From: Campylobacter sp. MIT 12-8780
GTDB lineage: Bacteria; Campylobacterota; Campylobacteria; Campylobacterales; Campylobacteraceae
Length of the DNA: 64,000 nucleotides
NCBI RefSeq assembly: GCF_006864535.1
Contig: NZ_QHLL01000009.1
Span: 1 to 64,000 of the forward strand
Reading direction: 5' to 3'
The notes below the pieces were generated by a model. That model did not search any database. It was given only the letters and a program-made list of their open reading frames with translations, and was not told the origin of the DNA. Below are positions 55,537 through 64,000 of the stretch, one piece after another (within the stretch, counting starts at the first letter, position 1; each line of letters begins with the position of its first letter). The position numbers were made by a program, and so were the translations under genes.

Positions 55537-56761
55537 TATTTTTTTCCTGATTGATTTGAAATTGATGAAAGCCATTTATGTATGCGTAACCAAGACTAAA
55601 ATTATGCATCATACAAATTCTTTCGATGATATACAGCCCAAGCCCCATACCCTCGCTTTTGTTATCCTTATCTCTTGTAAAGGCTTTGAAGTATTCTTGA
55701 ATACTTTGTTTTAAAGGGGCTGCTTTGTTTTTAATCACGAAATGATCTTTATAGCATTCTACTATACAACTTTCATCATCTGAATGCTTCATCGCATTAT
55801 CAATAAGGTTTTTAATCACCAAAGGAAAAATTTCAATATCGGCTTTAAAAATAGCGTCTTCAAAAAGCTTTACTTGCACTCTTTGTTCAAAGTCATCTCG
55901 CATAAGAAAAATTTTTGCTTCTTTTAAAAGCTCTGAAAAATGGTAGTTTTTAAATTGTAAATTATAATTTTTTGAAAGCAGGCTTTCTACTTTTGCAAAT
56001 TCATTAATGAGTGAATTTAAGCGTTCAAAAATCGCTATTAAACGTCCTTTTTGCTTGTTTTCTTCTATCATTTCAGCGATAATTCTTCCCTTGCCTATGG
56101 GTGTTTTTATCTCGTGCATTATAGTGCGTAAGAAAAGCTGTCTTGACTCTATGAGTTGGTGATTTTTATTCATAGTGTTGTAAAACTCAGTAGCGATTTT
56201 GCCTATCTCATTGTTTTGATAACCTTGAGGCGAAAAGCTCTTACCACTTGCCGTTTGGGCAACTTCAAGGCGAAGTTTTGTAAGGGGTTTTAAAGAGTTA
56301 ATGATAGAAATATATAAAAAAGTCGTTAAAGCCAAAGAAAGCAAAAAGCCCAAAAAGATAAATTTAAAAGAGGTATTTTCTTTGTTTGATTCTAGGATTA
56401 AATCGTGATCTTCATTTTGCACCTGTAAAAAAAGCTGATTGTTGTAAGAAATGGAAGTAAAAACCCCAAAATTTGTAGCAACTTTAAAAATTTCACTGCC
56501 TTTACTTTTGATCTTATTTGAGAGTCTTTCGCCTTTAACGATACTAAAACTATTGCTTAGCAGGTAGTTTAGCAAATCTATATTTGAGTTTGCGTTGTAA
56601 TTGCTTGTGAGCGATTTGATAACATTTTGTTGTCTTAGGCTTTGATTTTCATGGTGTATATCCATCTCAAGAATGATAGAAAGGGCAAATAAAGCACAAA
56701 CGAGCAAAAAAACAACGATAAATAAAACACTAACTTTAGTGCGAATAGAATACGATCTCAT
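55517..56761 (-). CDS. racS: Sensor histidine kinase RacS
   Basis: A 414-residue membrane kinase. TM1 (about 10-32), a periplasmic sensor loop (about 33-132), TM2 (about 133-153), HAMP-like region, phospho-accepting His216 ([15 protein letters not shown]), N box [11 protein letters not shown] box [16 protein letters not shown]. Its partner RacR follows upstream with a four-base overlap. In C. jejuni RacRS responds to temperature and, under low oxygen, to nitrate and alternative acceptors, and affects fumarate and aspartate/glutamate metabolism. Confidence 0.93.
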   Translation of the reverse strand: MRSYSIRTKVSVLFIVVFLLVCALFALSIILEMDIHHENQSLRQQNVIKSLTSNYNANSNIDLLNYLLSNSFSIVKGERLSNKIKSKGSEIFKVATNFGVFTSISYNNQLFLQVQNEDHDLILESNKENTSFKFIFLGFLLSLALTTFLYISIINSLKPLTKLRLEVAQTASGKSFSPQGYQNNEIGKIATEFYNTMNKNHQLIESRQLFLRTIMHEIKTPIGKGRIIAEMIEENKQKGRLIAIFERLNSLINEFAKVESLLSKNYNLQFKNYHFSELLKEAKIFLMRDDFEQRVQVKLFEDAIFKADIEIFPLVIKNLIDNAMKHSDDESCIVECYKDHFVIKNKAAPLKQSIQEYFKAFTRDKDNKSEGMGLGLYIIERICMMHNFSLGYAYINGFHQFQINQEKNSATQQQ

Positions 56762-57429
56762 CCTATGAGTTTATACCCTATGCCCCTTACCGAAAAAATA
56801 TGCTTTGGTGTCTTTGAGCTATCATTAATCTTTGTTCTTAAACGTCCGATGATGACATCAAGACTTTTTGAGTCTTTGTCTTTGAGGCTTTTGCAGTGTT
56901 GCACGAGCTGTTCTCTTGAAACTGAAAAACCATGCTGGCGGATAAGATAATCAAGGATTTCATACTCAGCTGGAGTAAGGGTTAAAACATTGCCATTATA
57001 TGAAATTTCATGTTTTCTTTCATCAACTCTAAAGCTTGAATTTATAGTTTGATTGCCATGATCGCTTTGTTTTTTAGAGCGACGAATAAGACTCATAATC
57101 CTTGCATACATTTCTTTTGGATCATAAGGCTTTGGCAGATAATCATCAGCCCCGATTTGCAAGCCAACGACTTTATCGCTGATATCTCCACGAGCTGAAG
57201 AGATGATGATGGGAATATCGCTTTTTTGTCTGATCTCGCGGCACACCTCAAGTCCATCAATACCAGGCAGGGTAAGATCTAAGATCAAGCAATCGTAATT
57301 TTTAATGCTCGAGCTAAGCCCAAGATATGGGTCTTCATAGTTGGTAACTTTGATGTTAAATTGCGCAAGGTATTCAGAAAGCAAGGTAGCAAAATCTGGA
57401 TCATCTTCTATCATCAAGACACTAATCAT
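56758..57429 (-). CDS. racR: OmpR-family response regulator RacR
   Basis: A 223-residue regulator. Receiver (MIEDDPDFATLL, Asp51 in LILDLTLPGIDG, Lys in DYLPKPYDP) and a winged-helix DNA-binding domain ([46 protein letters not shown]). It is divergent from dnaJ, as I recall in C. jejuni, with about 140 bases between them that hold both promoters. Confidence 0.95.
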   Translation of the reverse strand: MISVLMIEDDPDFATLLSEYLAQFNIKVTNYEDPYLGLSSSIKNYDCLILDLTLPGIDGLEVCREIRQKSDIPIIISSARGDISDKVVGLQIGADDYLPKPYDPKEMYARIMSLIRRSKKQSDHGNQTINSSFRVDERKHEISYNGNVLTLTPAEYEILDYLIRQHGFSVSREQLVQHCKSLKDKDSKSLDVIIGRLRTKINDSSKTPKHIFSVRGIGYKLIG

Positions 57430-57514
57430 TCCTCTTCCTCCATGCTTTTGTAATGAAAAATAAATTTTTGATGCAGCTATTATAACAAAGATTAAATAAT
57501 AATTATAAAAAATT

Positions 57515-57523
57515 TGGTAAAAT
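57515..57523 (+). promoter_or_regulatory. dnaJ extended -10 promoter
   Basis: TGG-TAAAAT (57515-57523), an extended -10 with an AT-rich upstream region. Start near 57530 gives a 38-base leader. No HAIR-like operator was found here, unlike at grpE. Confidence 0.45.
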
Positions 57524-57567
57524 ACTTTTTTTAAAATTTATAACGAAACAAAATAAAGGAAAAATAA

Positions 57568-58680
57568 GTGGAAATAAGTTATTATGAACTTCTTGAAATT
57601 TCGCGTGATGCTGACAAAGAAACGATAAAAAAAGCCTATAGAAAACTTGCATTAAAATACCACCCAGATAGAAATCAAGGCGATAGCGACTCAGAACAGA
57701 AATTCAAACTTATCAATGAAGCTTATGAAATTTTAAGCGATGAGAAGAAAAGGGCTTTGTATGATCGCTATGGAAAAGAAGGCGTGAAAGGTAGCTCTGG
57801 AGGTGGTTTTGGTTTTGAGGATTTTGATTTGGGCGATATTTTCTCAAGCTTTTTTGGAGGTGGCTTTAGCAGAGGTTCAAAACAAAAAGCAAATCCAGAA
57901 AACAAATACAGCCAAAACGCCAAAACTCAAATTCAAATCAGCTTTAAAGAAGCGGTATTTGGTTGTAAAAAAACGCTTCATTTTCATTATAAAAGTTTTT
58001 GTAAAACTTGTGATGGGAGCGGTTCAAAAGACGGAGCTTTGCAAACTTGCCCAACATGCAATGGTAAAGGGCAAGTTGGTTCTACGCGAGGTTTTATGAC
58101 TTTTGTGCAAACTTGTTCAGCGTGTAATGGCATGGGGCAGATCATCAAAGAAAAATGCCCAGATTGTAAAGGTGCTGGCTTTAACGAACTTGAGGAAAAA
58201 ACCGAGCTTGAAATTCCAGAGGGTATTGATAATGGTATGATTTTGCGGGTGCAAGGCAAGGGAAATATCCTTAAAAATGGCACTAGAGGGGATTTGCATA
58301 TCGTTGTTTTGGTTGAAGAAGATGCTAATTTTATCAGAGATAATCTTGATATTTATATCGAATTTCCGGTATTTTTCACTCAAGCTGCTTTAGGACAAAA
58401 GATCAAAATCCCTACTATAAGGGGCTCTGCTTTTTTAGAACTTCCTGTTGGAGCAAAGGACAAGGATCATTTTGTGCTTGAAAATGAGGGCGTAAAAGAT
58501 ATACACAGCAATAAAATAGGCAGGCAGATCGTGCAAATTGCCGTGCAGTTTCCAAGCAAGTTGAGTGAAGAGCAAAGAACTTTGCTTGAGGAGCTTAACA
58601 AAAGTTTTGGCGTAAGTGAAGACGGACTGCATCAAGAACAAAAAGGCTTTTTTGACAAACTTGCTTCGTGGTTTAAATAA
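57568..58680 (+). CDS. dnaJ: Chaperone DnaJ (Hsp40, type I)
   Basis: A 370-residue co-chaperone. J domain with YHPDRNQG, Gly/Phe region ([12 protein letters not shown]), four zinc-finger repeats ([32 protein letters not shown]) and C-terminal substrate-binding domains. It stimulates DnaK ATPase and hands over clients. The start is GTG at 57568, seven bases after AAAGGA. It is not linked to dnaK, which is usual in this genus. Confidence 0.97.
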   Translation: MEISYYELLEISRDADKETIKKAYRKLALKYHPDRNQGDSDSEQKFKLINEAYEILSDEKKRALYDRYGKEGVKGSSGGGFGFEDFDLGDIFSSFFGGGFSRGSKQKANPENKYSQNAKTQIQISFKEAVFGCKKTLHFHYKSFCKTCDGSGSKDGALQTCPTCNGKGQVGSTRGFMTFVQTCSACNGMGQIIKEKCPDCKGAGFNELEEKTELEIPEGIDNGMILRVQGKGNILKNGTRGDLHIVVLVEEDANFIRDNLDIYIEFPVFFTQAALGQKIKIPTIRGSAFLELPVGAKDKDHFVLENEGVKDIHSNKIGRQIVQIAVQFPSKLSEEQRTLLEELNKSFGVSEDGLHQEQKGFFDKLASWFK

Positions 58681-58774
58681 ACTTTGTGCTGATGAAAGCG
58701 AACAAAATCAAGGCACAAGAAACTCAAATCAGTAAAATTACACACAAAAAATGGTTGTTTTCATAACTTTATTG

Positions 58775-58783
58775 TGTTATAAT
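58775..58783 (+). promoter_or_regulatory. rpiB operon extended -10 promoter
   Basis: TGT-TATAAT (58775-58783), perfect extended -10. Start near 58790, leader about 58 bases. The gap 58681-58847 holds this promoter and no gene. Confidence 0.65.
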
Positions 58784-58847
58784 CATACTTTTAAAATTCA
58801 CAAGAGCTGTTTTTGTCTTTTGTGGGGGTTTATTTTCTAGGAAAAAA

Positions 58848-59291
58848 ATGCTAAAAAAACACCTTTATATCGCAAGCGATCATGCGGGTTTTGAGCTAAA
58901 AAAAGCTCTTTGTGCTTTCTTTGAGGAACAAAAATTTGATTTTGATGATCTTGGAACATACGATGAAACGAGCTGTGATTATCCAGATTATGCACATTTA
59001 CTTGCTTCAAAGATCGATGAAAACAGCTTTGGCATACTTATTTGTGGTTCAGGTATTGGTATGAGTATAGCCGCAAACAAACACAAATATATCCGTTGCG
59101 CTTTGTGTAATGACTTAACAGCTGCTAGGCTTGCTAGAGAGCATAACAATGCAAATGTTCTCGCACTTGGGGCGCGTTTTGTGAGCGTTGATCGTGCAAA
59201 AGAGATCATAAAAGAATTTCTAAATACTGAATTTGAAGGTGGCAGACATACTCAAAGAGTGCAGAAAATCGAGGAAAAAAAATGTTGTTAG
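58848..59291 (+). CDS. rpiB: Ribose 5-phosphate isomerase B
   Basis: A 147-residue RpiB/LacAB-family isomerase interconverting ribulose 5-phosphate and ribose 5-phosphate. SDHAGFELKK, DLGTYDETSCDYPDYA, and the active-site CGSGIGMSIAANK with the catalytic Cys are present. It ends KKCC. First gene of rpiB-x-apt-dedA-pepA-ychF, each overlapping or nearly touching the next. Confidence 0.94.
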   Translation: MLKKHLYIASDHAGFELKKALCAFFEEQKFDFDDLGTYDETSCDYPDYAHLLASKIDENSFGILICGSGIGMSIAANKHKYIRCALCNDLTAARLAREHNNANVLALGARFVSVDRAKEIIKEFLNTEFEGGRHTQRVQKIEEKKCC

Positions 59292-59614
59292 ATTGGCTTG
59301 TTTTAACCTTATTGATTTGTTTGTGTTTATATCTTACTGTTATGCTTTTGTATTACAAAACCTTGCTAAGCAAAGAAAAAATTTCAAAAGATTTTATCAA
59401 AAACAACCTTGATGACACTGAAATCGTCATTCGCAAGCTTCAAATTCAGCTTCAAAGAAGCTTAGGAAATATAGACATTTTAACCGAAGAGCTCAATAAA
59501 ATCAAAAGCGATTTAACCTCGCTTCGAACGAGGAATTCCCAGTATAGATTAGAAAATGACAAGCTCAGGCAAAGGATTAAAGAGCTTGAAGCAAAAATAG
59601 AGGCATTATTATGA
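59282..59614 (+). CDS. Membrane-anchored coiled-coil protein of unknown function
   Basis: A 110-residue protein: one N-terminal span (about 5-27, very Leu-rich) and a long coiled coil (about 32-110) with heptad Leu/Ile ([31 protein letters not shown]). Its ATG lies ten bases inside rpiB, and it overlaps apt by four. Topology resembles small septum- or envelope-associated coiled coils, but there is no family match I can name. I recall a similar gene in the same place in C. jejuni (Cj0926). Confidence 0.75.
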   Translation: MLLDWLVLTLLICLCLYLTVMLLYYKTLLSKEKISKDFIKNNLDDTEIVIRKLQIQLQRSLGNIDILTEELNKIKSDLTSLRTRNSQYRLENDKLRQRIKELEAKIEALL

Positions 59615-60159
59615 CAAAACTTACCCAACAAGAGCAAGAATTTCTTGCTTCAAAGATCAGAACCATTGCGGATTATCCTAAAAAAGGCATACTTTTTAGA
59701 GATATTACCACCTTGCTTAACAACAAAGACGCTTTGTTTTTCTTGCTCGATCATTTAGAAGCTCGTTATAAAGACAAGGAGCTTGATTTTATCGCCGGCA
59801 CTGAAAGCAGGGGCTTTATCTTCGCGGCTTTACTTTGCGCAAAGCTTAATTTACCCTTTGTGCCTCTTAGAAAACCGGGCAAACTTCCTTACAAAACCTT
59901 TAGCTGCGAATACGCTCTTGAATACGGACATGACAGCATAGAAATTCATCAAGATGCTTTTGGCGAGGTAAAAGATGCTAGAGTGCTTTTGGTTGATGAT
60001 CTTATAGCTACAGGAGGCACAGCTCTTGCTTCTTATGAGCTGATAAAAAAGGCTAAGGCTCAATGTGTCGAGGCTTGTTTTTTAATCAACCTTGTTTCAC
60101 TTGGTGGAGCAAAAAAGCTTGAGGATTTTACTTCAGTGTATAGTGTTTTGGAGTTTTAA
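59611..60159 (+). CDS. apt: Adenine phosphoribosyltransferase
   Basis: A 182-residue purine salvage enzyme making AMP from adenine and [43 protein letters not shown] and the PRPP loop [17 protein letters not shown] are standard. Starts four bases inside the previous gene. RpiB upstream can supply ribose 5-phosphate for PRPP, a modest metabolic link. Confidence 0.95.
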   Translation: MTKLTQQEQEFLASKIRTIADYPKKGILFRDITTLLNNKDALFFLLDHLEARYKDKELDFIAGTESRGFIFAALLCAKLNLPFVPLRKPGKLPYKTFSCEYALEYGHDSIEIHQDAFGEVKDARVLLVDDLIATGGTALASYELIKKAKAQCVEACFLINLVSLGGAKKLEDFTSVYSVLEF

Positions 60160-60161
60160 GC

Positions 60162-60755
60162 ATGGAAGAGTATTTAAAAGAGTTGCTGTATAACTACCAG
60201 CATTTAGCCTATATTATCATTTTTTTATGGTGTATTTTAGAAGGCGAACTTGCTTTGATTTTGGCTGGAATTTTTGCTCATGAAGGGCATGTAAATTTAG
60301 CTATGGTTATCTTTGTAGCTGGGCTTGGTGGCTTTGTGGGCGATCAAATTTATTTTTATATAGGCAGATATAACAAAAAATACATTCAAAAAAAGCTTCG
60401 CTCCCAAAGGCGAAAATTTGCAGTAGCGCATTTACTCTTACAAAGATTTGGCTGGCCTATCATCTTCATACAAAGATATATGTATGGCTTTAGGACGGTT
60501 ATTCCTATGAGTATAGGTATCACTCGTTATAGTGGGAAAAAATTTGCCTTTATCAATCTCATCTCAGCTTGGGTTTGGGCGGCTATCACCATACTTTTGG
60601 CTTGGTTTTTTGGAGAAGAAATTTGGAAATTCGTTAAGTGGGCTGAAGAGCATTGGTATTATGCAGCTATACTTATCATCAGCTTTTTATCTTTGATGAT
60701 TTTTGGTTTTAAACAAATGGAAAAAGCGATATTAAGAAAAAGGAACAGAAAATGA
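60162..60755 (+). CDS. DedA-family membrane protein
   Basis: A 197-residue inner-membrane protein with about five hydrophobic segments. Family landmarks: EGELALILAGIFAHEG, GGFVGDQIYFYIGRY, RFGWPIIFIQRYMYGFRTVIP (the G-x-x-x-x-x-R-x-x-P pattern), SAWVWAAITILLAWFFG. DedA proteins flip polyprenyl- or phospholipids and keep membrane energy. Two bases after apt and four overlapping pepA. Confidence 0.88.
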   Translation: MEEYLKELLYNYQHLAYIIIFLWCILEGELALILAGIFAHEGHVNLAMVIFVAGLGGFVGDQIYFYIGRYNKKYIQKKLRSQRRKFAVAHLLLQRFGWPIIFIQRYMYGFRTVIPMSIGITRYSGKKFAFINLISAWVWAAITILLAWFFGEEIWKFVKWAEEHWYYAAILIISFLSLMIFGFKQMEKAILRKRNRK

Positions 60756-62227
60756 AATTTGAACTGAGTGAAAAAAAACTTGAGGCTATAAAAGCTGATT
60801 TTGAACTTGTTTTTGTGCAAGAGAAAAATCTCAAGCCTTTTAAAGAAAGCAAGGCTTTGTTTGACTTGCAAGAGTATAAAGGCGAGGGACTTTGCCTTGA
60901 TATAAATAACAAAAAGCTTTTTGTAGAGCTTAAAAGTCTTGAGTATGAAGACATTCGCTTAGCTTTTGCAAATGCGTATAAAGCCTTAAAAATGCTTAAT
61001 ATTAAAAGCATAAAAAGCCCTTGTGTAGTTGGAAAATGCACTTTTAGAAGCTTTGCGAGTATAGTTGAGGGCATTGAGTTTGCAAGCTATGATTTTGATA
61101 AATACAAAAGTGAAAAAAAGCCTACTAAACTTGAAACCCTCATCATCTCAAAAGATGAACTTAATGGCAAAACTTATGAAGCAAAAGATGCAAAAGAGGG
61201 CTTAGAAGCTGGCAGAATTTTAAGCAAGGCAAGTCATTTTACCAAAGATATAGTCAATGAAATCCCAGAGCTTTACACTCCGCTAAAAATGGCTGAAGAC
61301 GCTCAAAAACTAGCAAAAGAACATAAAAATATCACTTGCAAGGTGTATGATGAAAACTTCCTTGCCAAAGAAAAAATGAATGCCTTTTTAGCGGTAAATA
61401 AAGCCTCTATCCACCCACCTCGCCTCATTCATCTAAGCTATAAAGCTAAAAATGCTAAGCAAAAGGTAGTATTTGTAGGCAAAGGACTTACTTATGATAG
61501 CGGAGGTTTGAGCTTAAAGCCGGCTGATTATATGCTGACTATGAAAGCAGATAAAAGCGGAGCAGCTGCAGCTATGGGTATCATCAAAGCTGCAGCTGAA
61601 CTTGAACTGCCTTTTGAAATTCATGCGATTTTAGGAGCAACTGAAAATATGATAGGAGGCAATGCCTTTAAGCCAGATGATGTACTCATCTCAAGAGAAG
61701 GTGTGAGTATAGAGGTAAGAAATACAGACGCTGAGGGGCGTTTGGTTTTGGCTGATTGTCTTTCTTATGCTCAGGATTTAAAGCCAAATTTACTCATCGA
61801 TATGGCAACCTTAACAGGAGCTTGCGTAGTAGGACTTGGAGAATATACAAGTGGCATTATGGGCAATAACGAGGACTTGCAAAATGACTTTTATCAAGCG
61901 AGCAAAAAAAGCGGAGAATATGCTTGCGTTTTGCATTTTAATCCTCATCTAAGAGAACTTATCAAATCAAATATAGCTGATGTAAGTAACACAGGCACAA
62001 GCAGATACGGCGGAGCCTTAACAGCTGGGCTATTCCTTGATAAATTTGTCCGCAAAGAGTATAAAGATAAATGGCTTCATCTTGATATAGCAGGACCTGC
62101 TTATGTGGAAAAAACTTGGGGCTATCAAAACTTTGGAGCAACAGCAGCTGGGGTAAGAATGTGTATAGCGTATCTTTTAGAACTTGCAAGAAAAGATGAA
62201 AAAGAGAAAAAGGGCTTAAAAAAATGA
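60752..62227 (+). CDS. pepA: Cytosol aminopeptidase PepA (M17)
   Basis: A 491-residue leucyl aminopeptidase with two zinc or manganese ions. FVGKGLTYDSGGLSLKP, MKADKSGAAAAMGI, and the signature NTDAEGRLVLADCLSY are intact; the C-terminal catalytic domain spans about 165-480 and the N-terminal domain is divergent as usual. It hydrolyses N-terminal residues in peptide turnover. Its end overlaps ychF by four bases. Confidence 0.95.
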   Translation: MKFELSEKKLEAIKADFELVFVQEKNLKPFKESKALFDLQEYKGEGLCLDINNKKLFVELKSLEYEDIRLAFANAYKALKMLNIKSIKSPCVVGKCTFRSFASIVEGIEFASYDFDKYKSEKKPTKLETLIISKDELNGKTYEAKDAKEGLEAGRILSKASHFTKDIVNEIPELYTPLKMAEDAQKLAKEHKNITCKVYDENFLAKEKMNAFLAVNKASIHPPRLIHLSYKAKNAKQKVVFVGKGLTYDSGGLSLKPADYMLTMKADKSGAAAAMGIIKAAAELELPFEIHAILGATENMIGGNAFKPDDVLISREGVSIEVRNTDAEGRLVLADCLSYAQDLKPNLLIDMATLTGACVVGLGEYTSGIMGNNEDLQNDFYQASKKSGEYACVLHFNPHLRELIKSNIADVSNTGTSRYGGALTAGLFLDKFVRKEYKDKWLHLDIAGPAYVEKTWGYQNFGATAAGVRMCIAYLLELARKDEKEKKGLKK

Positions 62228-63327
62228 ACCTTTCAGTAGGTATAGTAGGCTTACCAAATGTTGGTAAATCCACGACTTTTAATGCCTTAACCAGATCCCA
62301 AAATGCTCAAAGTGCAAATTATCCTTTTTGCACCATAGAGCCAAATAAAGCCCTTGTTAATGTGCCAGATACTAGGCTAAAAGAGCTTGCTAAGATAGTA
62401 AATCCTCAAAAAATCTTGCATTCTGTGATAGAATTTGTAGATATTGCAGGACTTGTAAAAGGAGCGAGCAAGGGCGAGGGCTTGGGTAATAAATTCCTCT
62501 CAAATATAAGAGAAACCGAGGTGATCTTGCACCTTGTGCGTTGCTTTGATGATGGAAATATCACTCATGTTGAAGGCGAGGTTGATCCTATAAGAGATAT
62601 AGAAATCATTCAAACCGAGCTTATCTTAGCTGATATTGAACAACTTAGCAAAAAAATAGAAAGGCTAAACAAAGAAGCAAGGGCAAATGCTAAGGGTGCA
62701 AAAGAAAGCCTAGAGCTTGCTAATGCTTTGTTAGAGCACCTCAATAAAGGCTTAAGTGCAAGCAGTTTTGAAGACAAAGAAAATGAAGTTTTTAAAAGCC
62801 TTAACAAAGAACTTCGCTTGCTTTCAGCCAAAGAAGTGATTTATGGGGCAAATGTTGATGAGGCGAGTTTAAGCAAGGAAAATGCTTATGTAAAGGCTGT
62901 GAAAGAATACGCCAAAACGCATCATCATGAAGTGATCATGTTGTGTGCAAAGATAGAAGAAGAGCTTGTTGGACTAAGTGAAGAAGAAGCAAACGAGCTT
63001 TTAGCATCTTTAGGCGCAAAAGAAAGTGGCTTAAATAGTATCATTAAAATCGCTTTTCATAAACTAGGGCTTATTAATTATTTTACCGCTGGTGAGATAG
63101 AAGTAAGAAGCTGGACTATTTATAAAGGCGATAAAGCCCCAAGAGCAGCAAGCGTTATACACAATGACTTTGAAAAAGGTTTTATCAAGGCTGAAGTGAT
63201 AAGTTATGAGGACTTTATCGCTTGTGGGGGAGAAGCCAAAGCAAAAGAAGCTGGCAAACTTCGCCTTGAAGGCAAGGACTATGTGGTTCAAGATGGCGAT
63301 GTTATGCATTTTCGCTTTAATGTATAG
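62224..63327 (+). CDS. ychF: Ribosome-associated ATPase YchF (OLA1 family)
   Basis: A 367-residue Obg-related ATPase. G1 GIVGLPNVGKSTTFNAL, then NYPFCTIEPN, G3 VDIAGLVKGASKGEGLGN, an inserted coiled coil (about 130-195), the altered G4 that favours ATP, and a C-terminal TGS domain (SWTIYKGDKAPRAASVIHNDF). It binds ribosomes and is linked to stress control. Last gene of the operon, followed by a terminator. Confidence 0.97.
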   Translation: MNLSVGIVGLPNVGKSTTFNALTRSQNAQSANYPFCTIEPNKALVNVPDTRLKELAKIVNPQKILHSVIEFVDIAGLVKGASKGEGLGNKFLSNIRETEVILHLVRCFDDGNITHVEGEVDPIRDIEIIQTELILADIEQLSKKIERLNKEARANAKGAKESLELANALLEHLNKGLSASSFEDKENEVFKSLNKELRLLSAKEVIYGANVDEASLSKENAYVKAVKEYAKTHHHEVIMLCAKIEEELVGLSEEEANELLASLGAKESGLNSIIKIAFHKLGLINYFTAGEIEVRSWTIYKGDKAPRAASVIHNDFEKGFIKAEVISYEDFIACGGEAKAKEAGKLRLEGKDYVVQDGDVMHFRFNV

Positions 63328-63341
63328 CTAGAATTTGTTTC

Positions 63342-63376
63342 TCTGGCTTGTAAATTTATAAATTTGGCGAGCCAGA
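63342..63376 (+). terminator. Terminator of the rpiB-ychF operon
   Basis: TCTGGCTTG (63342-63350) pairs with CGAGCCAGA (63368-63376) with one G-U, and TTTTAC follows. The loop (17 bases) contains an AAATTTATAAATTT palindrome. Confidence 0.65.
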
Positions 63377-63444
63377 TTTTACATACTTTAAAAGCTTATC
63401 TTTTTGTAAATTTGAAAAATATTTTCAAGAAAAGCAAATTTGCA

Positions 63445-63474
63445 TTGACTTTTTGTTTTTTTTTTTTTGATAAA
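63445..63474 (+). promoter_or_regulatory. Lipoprotein promoter with T13 spacer tract
   Basis: TTGACT (63445-63450) acts as -35 box; then TTTTG, thirteen T (63456-63468), and GATAAA (63469-63474) as a weak -10 region. The start would be near 63481, 24 bases before the ATG. A T tract in the spacer is a known switch in Helicobacter promoters (for example sabA). The T13-GATA word also appears at the left edge of the window. Confidence 0.5.
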
Positions 63475-63504
63475 TTTGAAATCATTTTTTTACAAAGGAT
63501 TTCT

Positions 63505-63981
63505 ATGAAAAGTTTAAAACTTTTAACTTCAACCCTCATCTTAGGTGCTGTGCTTACAGCTTGCTCTTCTGATTCAGACTCTGGAAATTTTAAACCAAAA
63601 AATGAAATTCAAGAAGACATTCTTACATTGTATGTAACTAAAGAAATGGATAAAGCTCAAAAAAACAAAACCTTAAGCTATGAAGAAATAAAAGCAAAAT
63701 ACAATATCCCAACAAATGCTAAAATTTGTAAATATGAGAGTATTTCTGGCTATGTATATAACATAGTATTTGCTGATAGTGTAGAAGAATATGAAAATTT
63801 CTTAAAGTCTGGCAAGTATGATAGAATTTATATCCCTATTTTTTACATAAATCATTATGTTATTGGCGGAAAAGAGGGTGAAACAAAAGATTCTTTTAAA
63901 GTTATGGATTATAATAATAAACTTTCATTGCAAGATAATGAATTTTCAGCATCAAAAATCGATCCAAAAACTTGCGAATAA
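63505..63981 (+). CDS. Lipoprotein of unknown function
   Basis: A 158-residue lipoprotein: basic start MKSLKLLTSTLILGAVLTA then lipobox Cys20 (LTAC) and a Ser/Asp linker (SSDSDSG). The mature part is polar with Lys/Glu/Tyr-rich mixed structure and two more cysteines (KICKYES, KTCE). I chose the ATG at 63505, five bases after AAAGGA; the frame extends to 63364 through the promoter and terminator, which is not coding. Ser/Asp after the lipid Cys does not settle inner or outer membrane. No family recognised. Confidence 0.8.
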   Translation: MKSLKLLTSTLILGAVLTACSSDSDSGNFKPKNEIQEDILTLYVTKEMDKAQKNKTLSYEEIKAKYNIPTNAKICKYESISGYVYNIVFADSVEEYENFLKSGKYDRIYIPIFYINHYVIGGKEGETKDSFKVMDYNNKLSLQDNEFSASKIDPKTCE

Positions 63982-64000
63982 ACAAAAACAAGAGGCAAAT

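Noticed and set aside
58751-58840. 29-codon frame before rpiB
   Set aside because: It spans the rpiB -10 box and predicted start site and has no binding site.

Overview
This window is AT-rich, gene-dense chromosomal DNA of a Campylobacter species, read from its gene content. Markers are NifU-type IscU with IscS, CheV plus CheA with a C-terminal receiver, RacR/RacS, FlgR, fused CcsBA, the livJKHMGF cassette, PPK2 without PPK1 beside it, and a YchF-PepA-DedA-Apt-RpiB block. Extended -10 promoters (TGnTATAAT) mostly without a -35 box also fit. The order resembles C. jejuni blocks that have been reshuffled, so it is probably a relative and not C. jejuni itself. Locus-tag comparisons are from memory. 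I see no rRNA, tRNA, CRISPR array, IS element or prophage.

Layout. 0.1-2.3 kb: purA-fliJ-motE, leftward. 2.4-4.2 kb: ccoG and rpsU. 4.3-6.5 kb: iscS-nifU Fe-S assembly. 6.7-7.8 kb: a protein of unknown function behind a textbook sigma-54 promoter. 7.9-10.3 kb: a 24-codon Met-rich leader ORF, then metY-metA. 10.4-17.2 kb: the greA-lpxH-cheV-cheA-cheW-serB-tal run. 17.2-18.5 kb: an accessory gene and a G13 tract between greA and lpxB. 18.6-25.9 kb: lpxB, a 3'-5' exonuclease, waaC-htrB, a zinc-ribbon MscL, asd, flgR. 25.9-35.0 kb: ccsBA and livJKHMGF. 35.2-39.5 kb: rpsO, then a five-gene operon of Sel1-repeat proteins inserted next to rrf2-flhA. 39.6-46.3 kb: rrf2-flhA, a DHH phosphoesterase, grpE-dnaK. 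46.4-52.3 kb: a DNA glycosylase, an NSS symporter, dsbD, ppk2, an M20 amidohydrolase. 52.4-54.8 kb: an autotransporter. 55-63.3 kb: racRS-recR, dnaJ, and the rpiB-apt-dedA-pepA-ychF operon. The window ends with a lipoprotein.

The most unusual signal is in promoters. Three long G tracts (G12, G13, G13) lie outside coding sequence, each directly before a -10-like hexamer and in sense orientation to an accessory gene or operon: the Sel1 cluster, the autotransporter and the gene at 17480. The first two share a 14-base word (AAATTTAAGCATTT) at the same spacing upstream of the G tract, and similar 5'UTR words down to TTAAGGAG. This looks like a portable promoter/UTR cassette that could switch transcription by changing tract length. 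Two further promoters, one leaving the left edge and one for the lipoprotein at the right edge, carry T14 and T13 tracts followed by GATA. So five promoters here may vary by slippage.

Other regulatory signals: a HAIR-type (HspR) operator inside a consensus promoter for grpE-dnaK with no hrcA in front; the sigma-54 promoter at 7.86 kb together with flgR at 24-25 kb; and a possible methionine-responsive leader before metY-metA.
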